The notes under the pieces were generated by a model. It ran no database searches, was not told the DNA's origin, and saw only the letters and a program-made list of their open reading frames with translations. A stretch of DNA of 64,000 nt, taken from the NCBI GenBank assembly GCA_036499165.1, contig DASYEE010000132.1:3276-67275 (forward strand). The letters run 5' to 3'. The stretch's first letter is position 1, and each line of letters begins with the position of its first letter. Made by a program: the position numbers and the translations under genes. The stretch comes from Galbitalea sp036499165 (GTDB lineage Bacteria; Actinomycetota; Actinomycetes; Actinomycetales; Microbacteriaceae). Below are positions 63,968 to 64,000 of this stretch, piece by piece.

Positions 63968-64000
63968 TCGGTGAGGGGCGCCAGATCGCCCTAAAACCCC
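63968..64000. repeat. Palindromic repeat family C, left half at window edge
   Basis: TCGGTGAGGGGCGCCAGAT followed by CGCCCTAA matches the left arm of the 48833-48897 element. The partner arm would lie outside the window. Confidence 0.6.

Overview
The window looks like a chromosomal segment of a high-GC actinobacterium, most likely a member of the Microbacteriaceae. The evidence is actinobacterial hallmark genes (carD, mshD for mycothiol, a GlnR-type orphan regulator, senX3/regX3, dipZ, a fused ispDF, a MsiK-like ATPase, sigK/rskA), frequent GTG starts, and short dispersed repeats of the TTGAGCYTGTCGAAACC and CTACTCGACCAGCGG types. No prophage, transposase or CRISPR array was seen.

Layout. 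0-4 kb: a tightly overlapping minus-strand operon of a 59-residue tandem-repeat peptide, a JmjC/RoxA-like oxygenase and an Apd1/sucrase-type ferredoxin (cut by the window edge), then a squalene-cyclase-like gene and a repeat-rich relic region. 4-9 kb: MarR/oxidoreductase divergon, NUDIX hydrolase, an HTH / Clp-N / DUF1772 cluster with shared palindromic operators, and a DsbA-like protein. 9-16 kb: orphan sugar-ABC ATPase, DUF4032 protein, rlmB-cysS-ispDF-carD. 16-23 kb: solitary DNA adenine methyltransferase, lipoprotein, regX3-senX3 diverging from phoU, gpmA. 23-28 kb: AbiEi-like gene bracketed by perfect palindromes, ygfZ, nitrobindin-like gene, small membrane proteins, glnR-mshD. 28-36 kb: phosphate block ppk-mutT1-pstSCAB. 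36-43 kb: rskA/sigK, dipZ, tRNA-Lys, putative copper pair (ycnI), GNAT. 43-50 kb: galM/deoR/galTK, frameshifted lipoprotein, folD, glyA. 50-56 kb: nucleobase-type permease, cysteine hydrolase, GntR, ADP-ribosylglycohydrolase and PfkB kinase in one operon. 56-64 kb: sugar ABC transporter without ATPase, ROK regulator, MFS exporter, purU, nagA.

How the genes fit together. Three arrays of 11-bp GTT-type PHO boxes sit before phoU, ppk and pstS, so SenX3-RegX3 in this window probably controls polyphosphate synthesis and high-affinity phosphate uptake. The MsiK-like ATPase at 9 kb is a plausible energy source for the sugar transporter at 56-59 kb. FolD, GlyA and PurU belong to one-carbon metabolism. 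The best candidates for undescribed biology are the peptide/JmjC/ferredoxin operon (possible peptide modification) and the permease/hydrolase/DraG-like/PfkB operon (possible salvage of an N-ribosylated compound). Several palindromic repeat families sit between genes and in some cases inside them, supplying N-terminal residues or stop codons.
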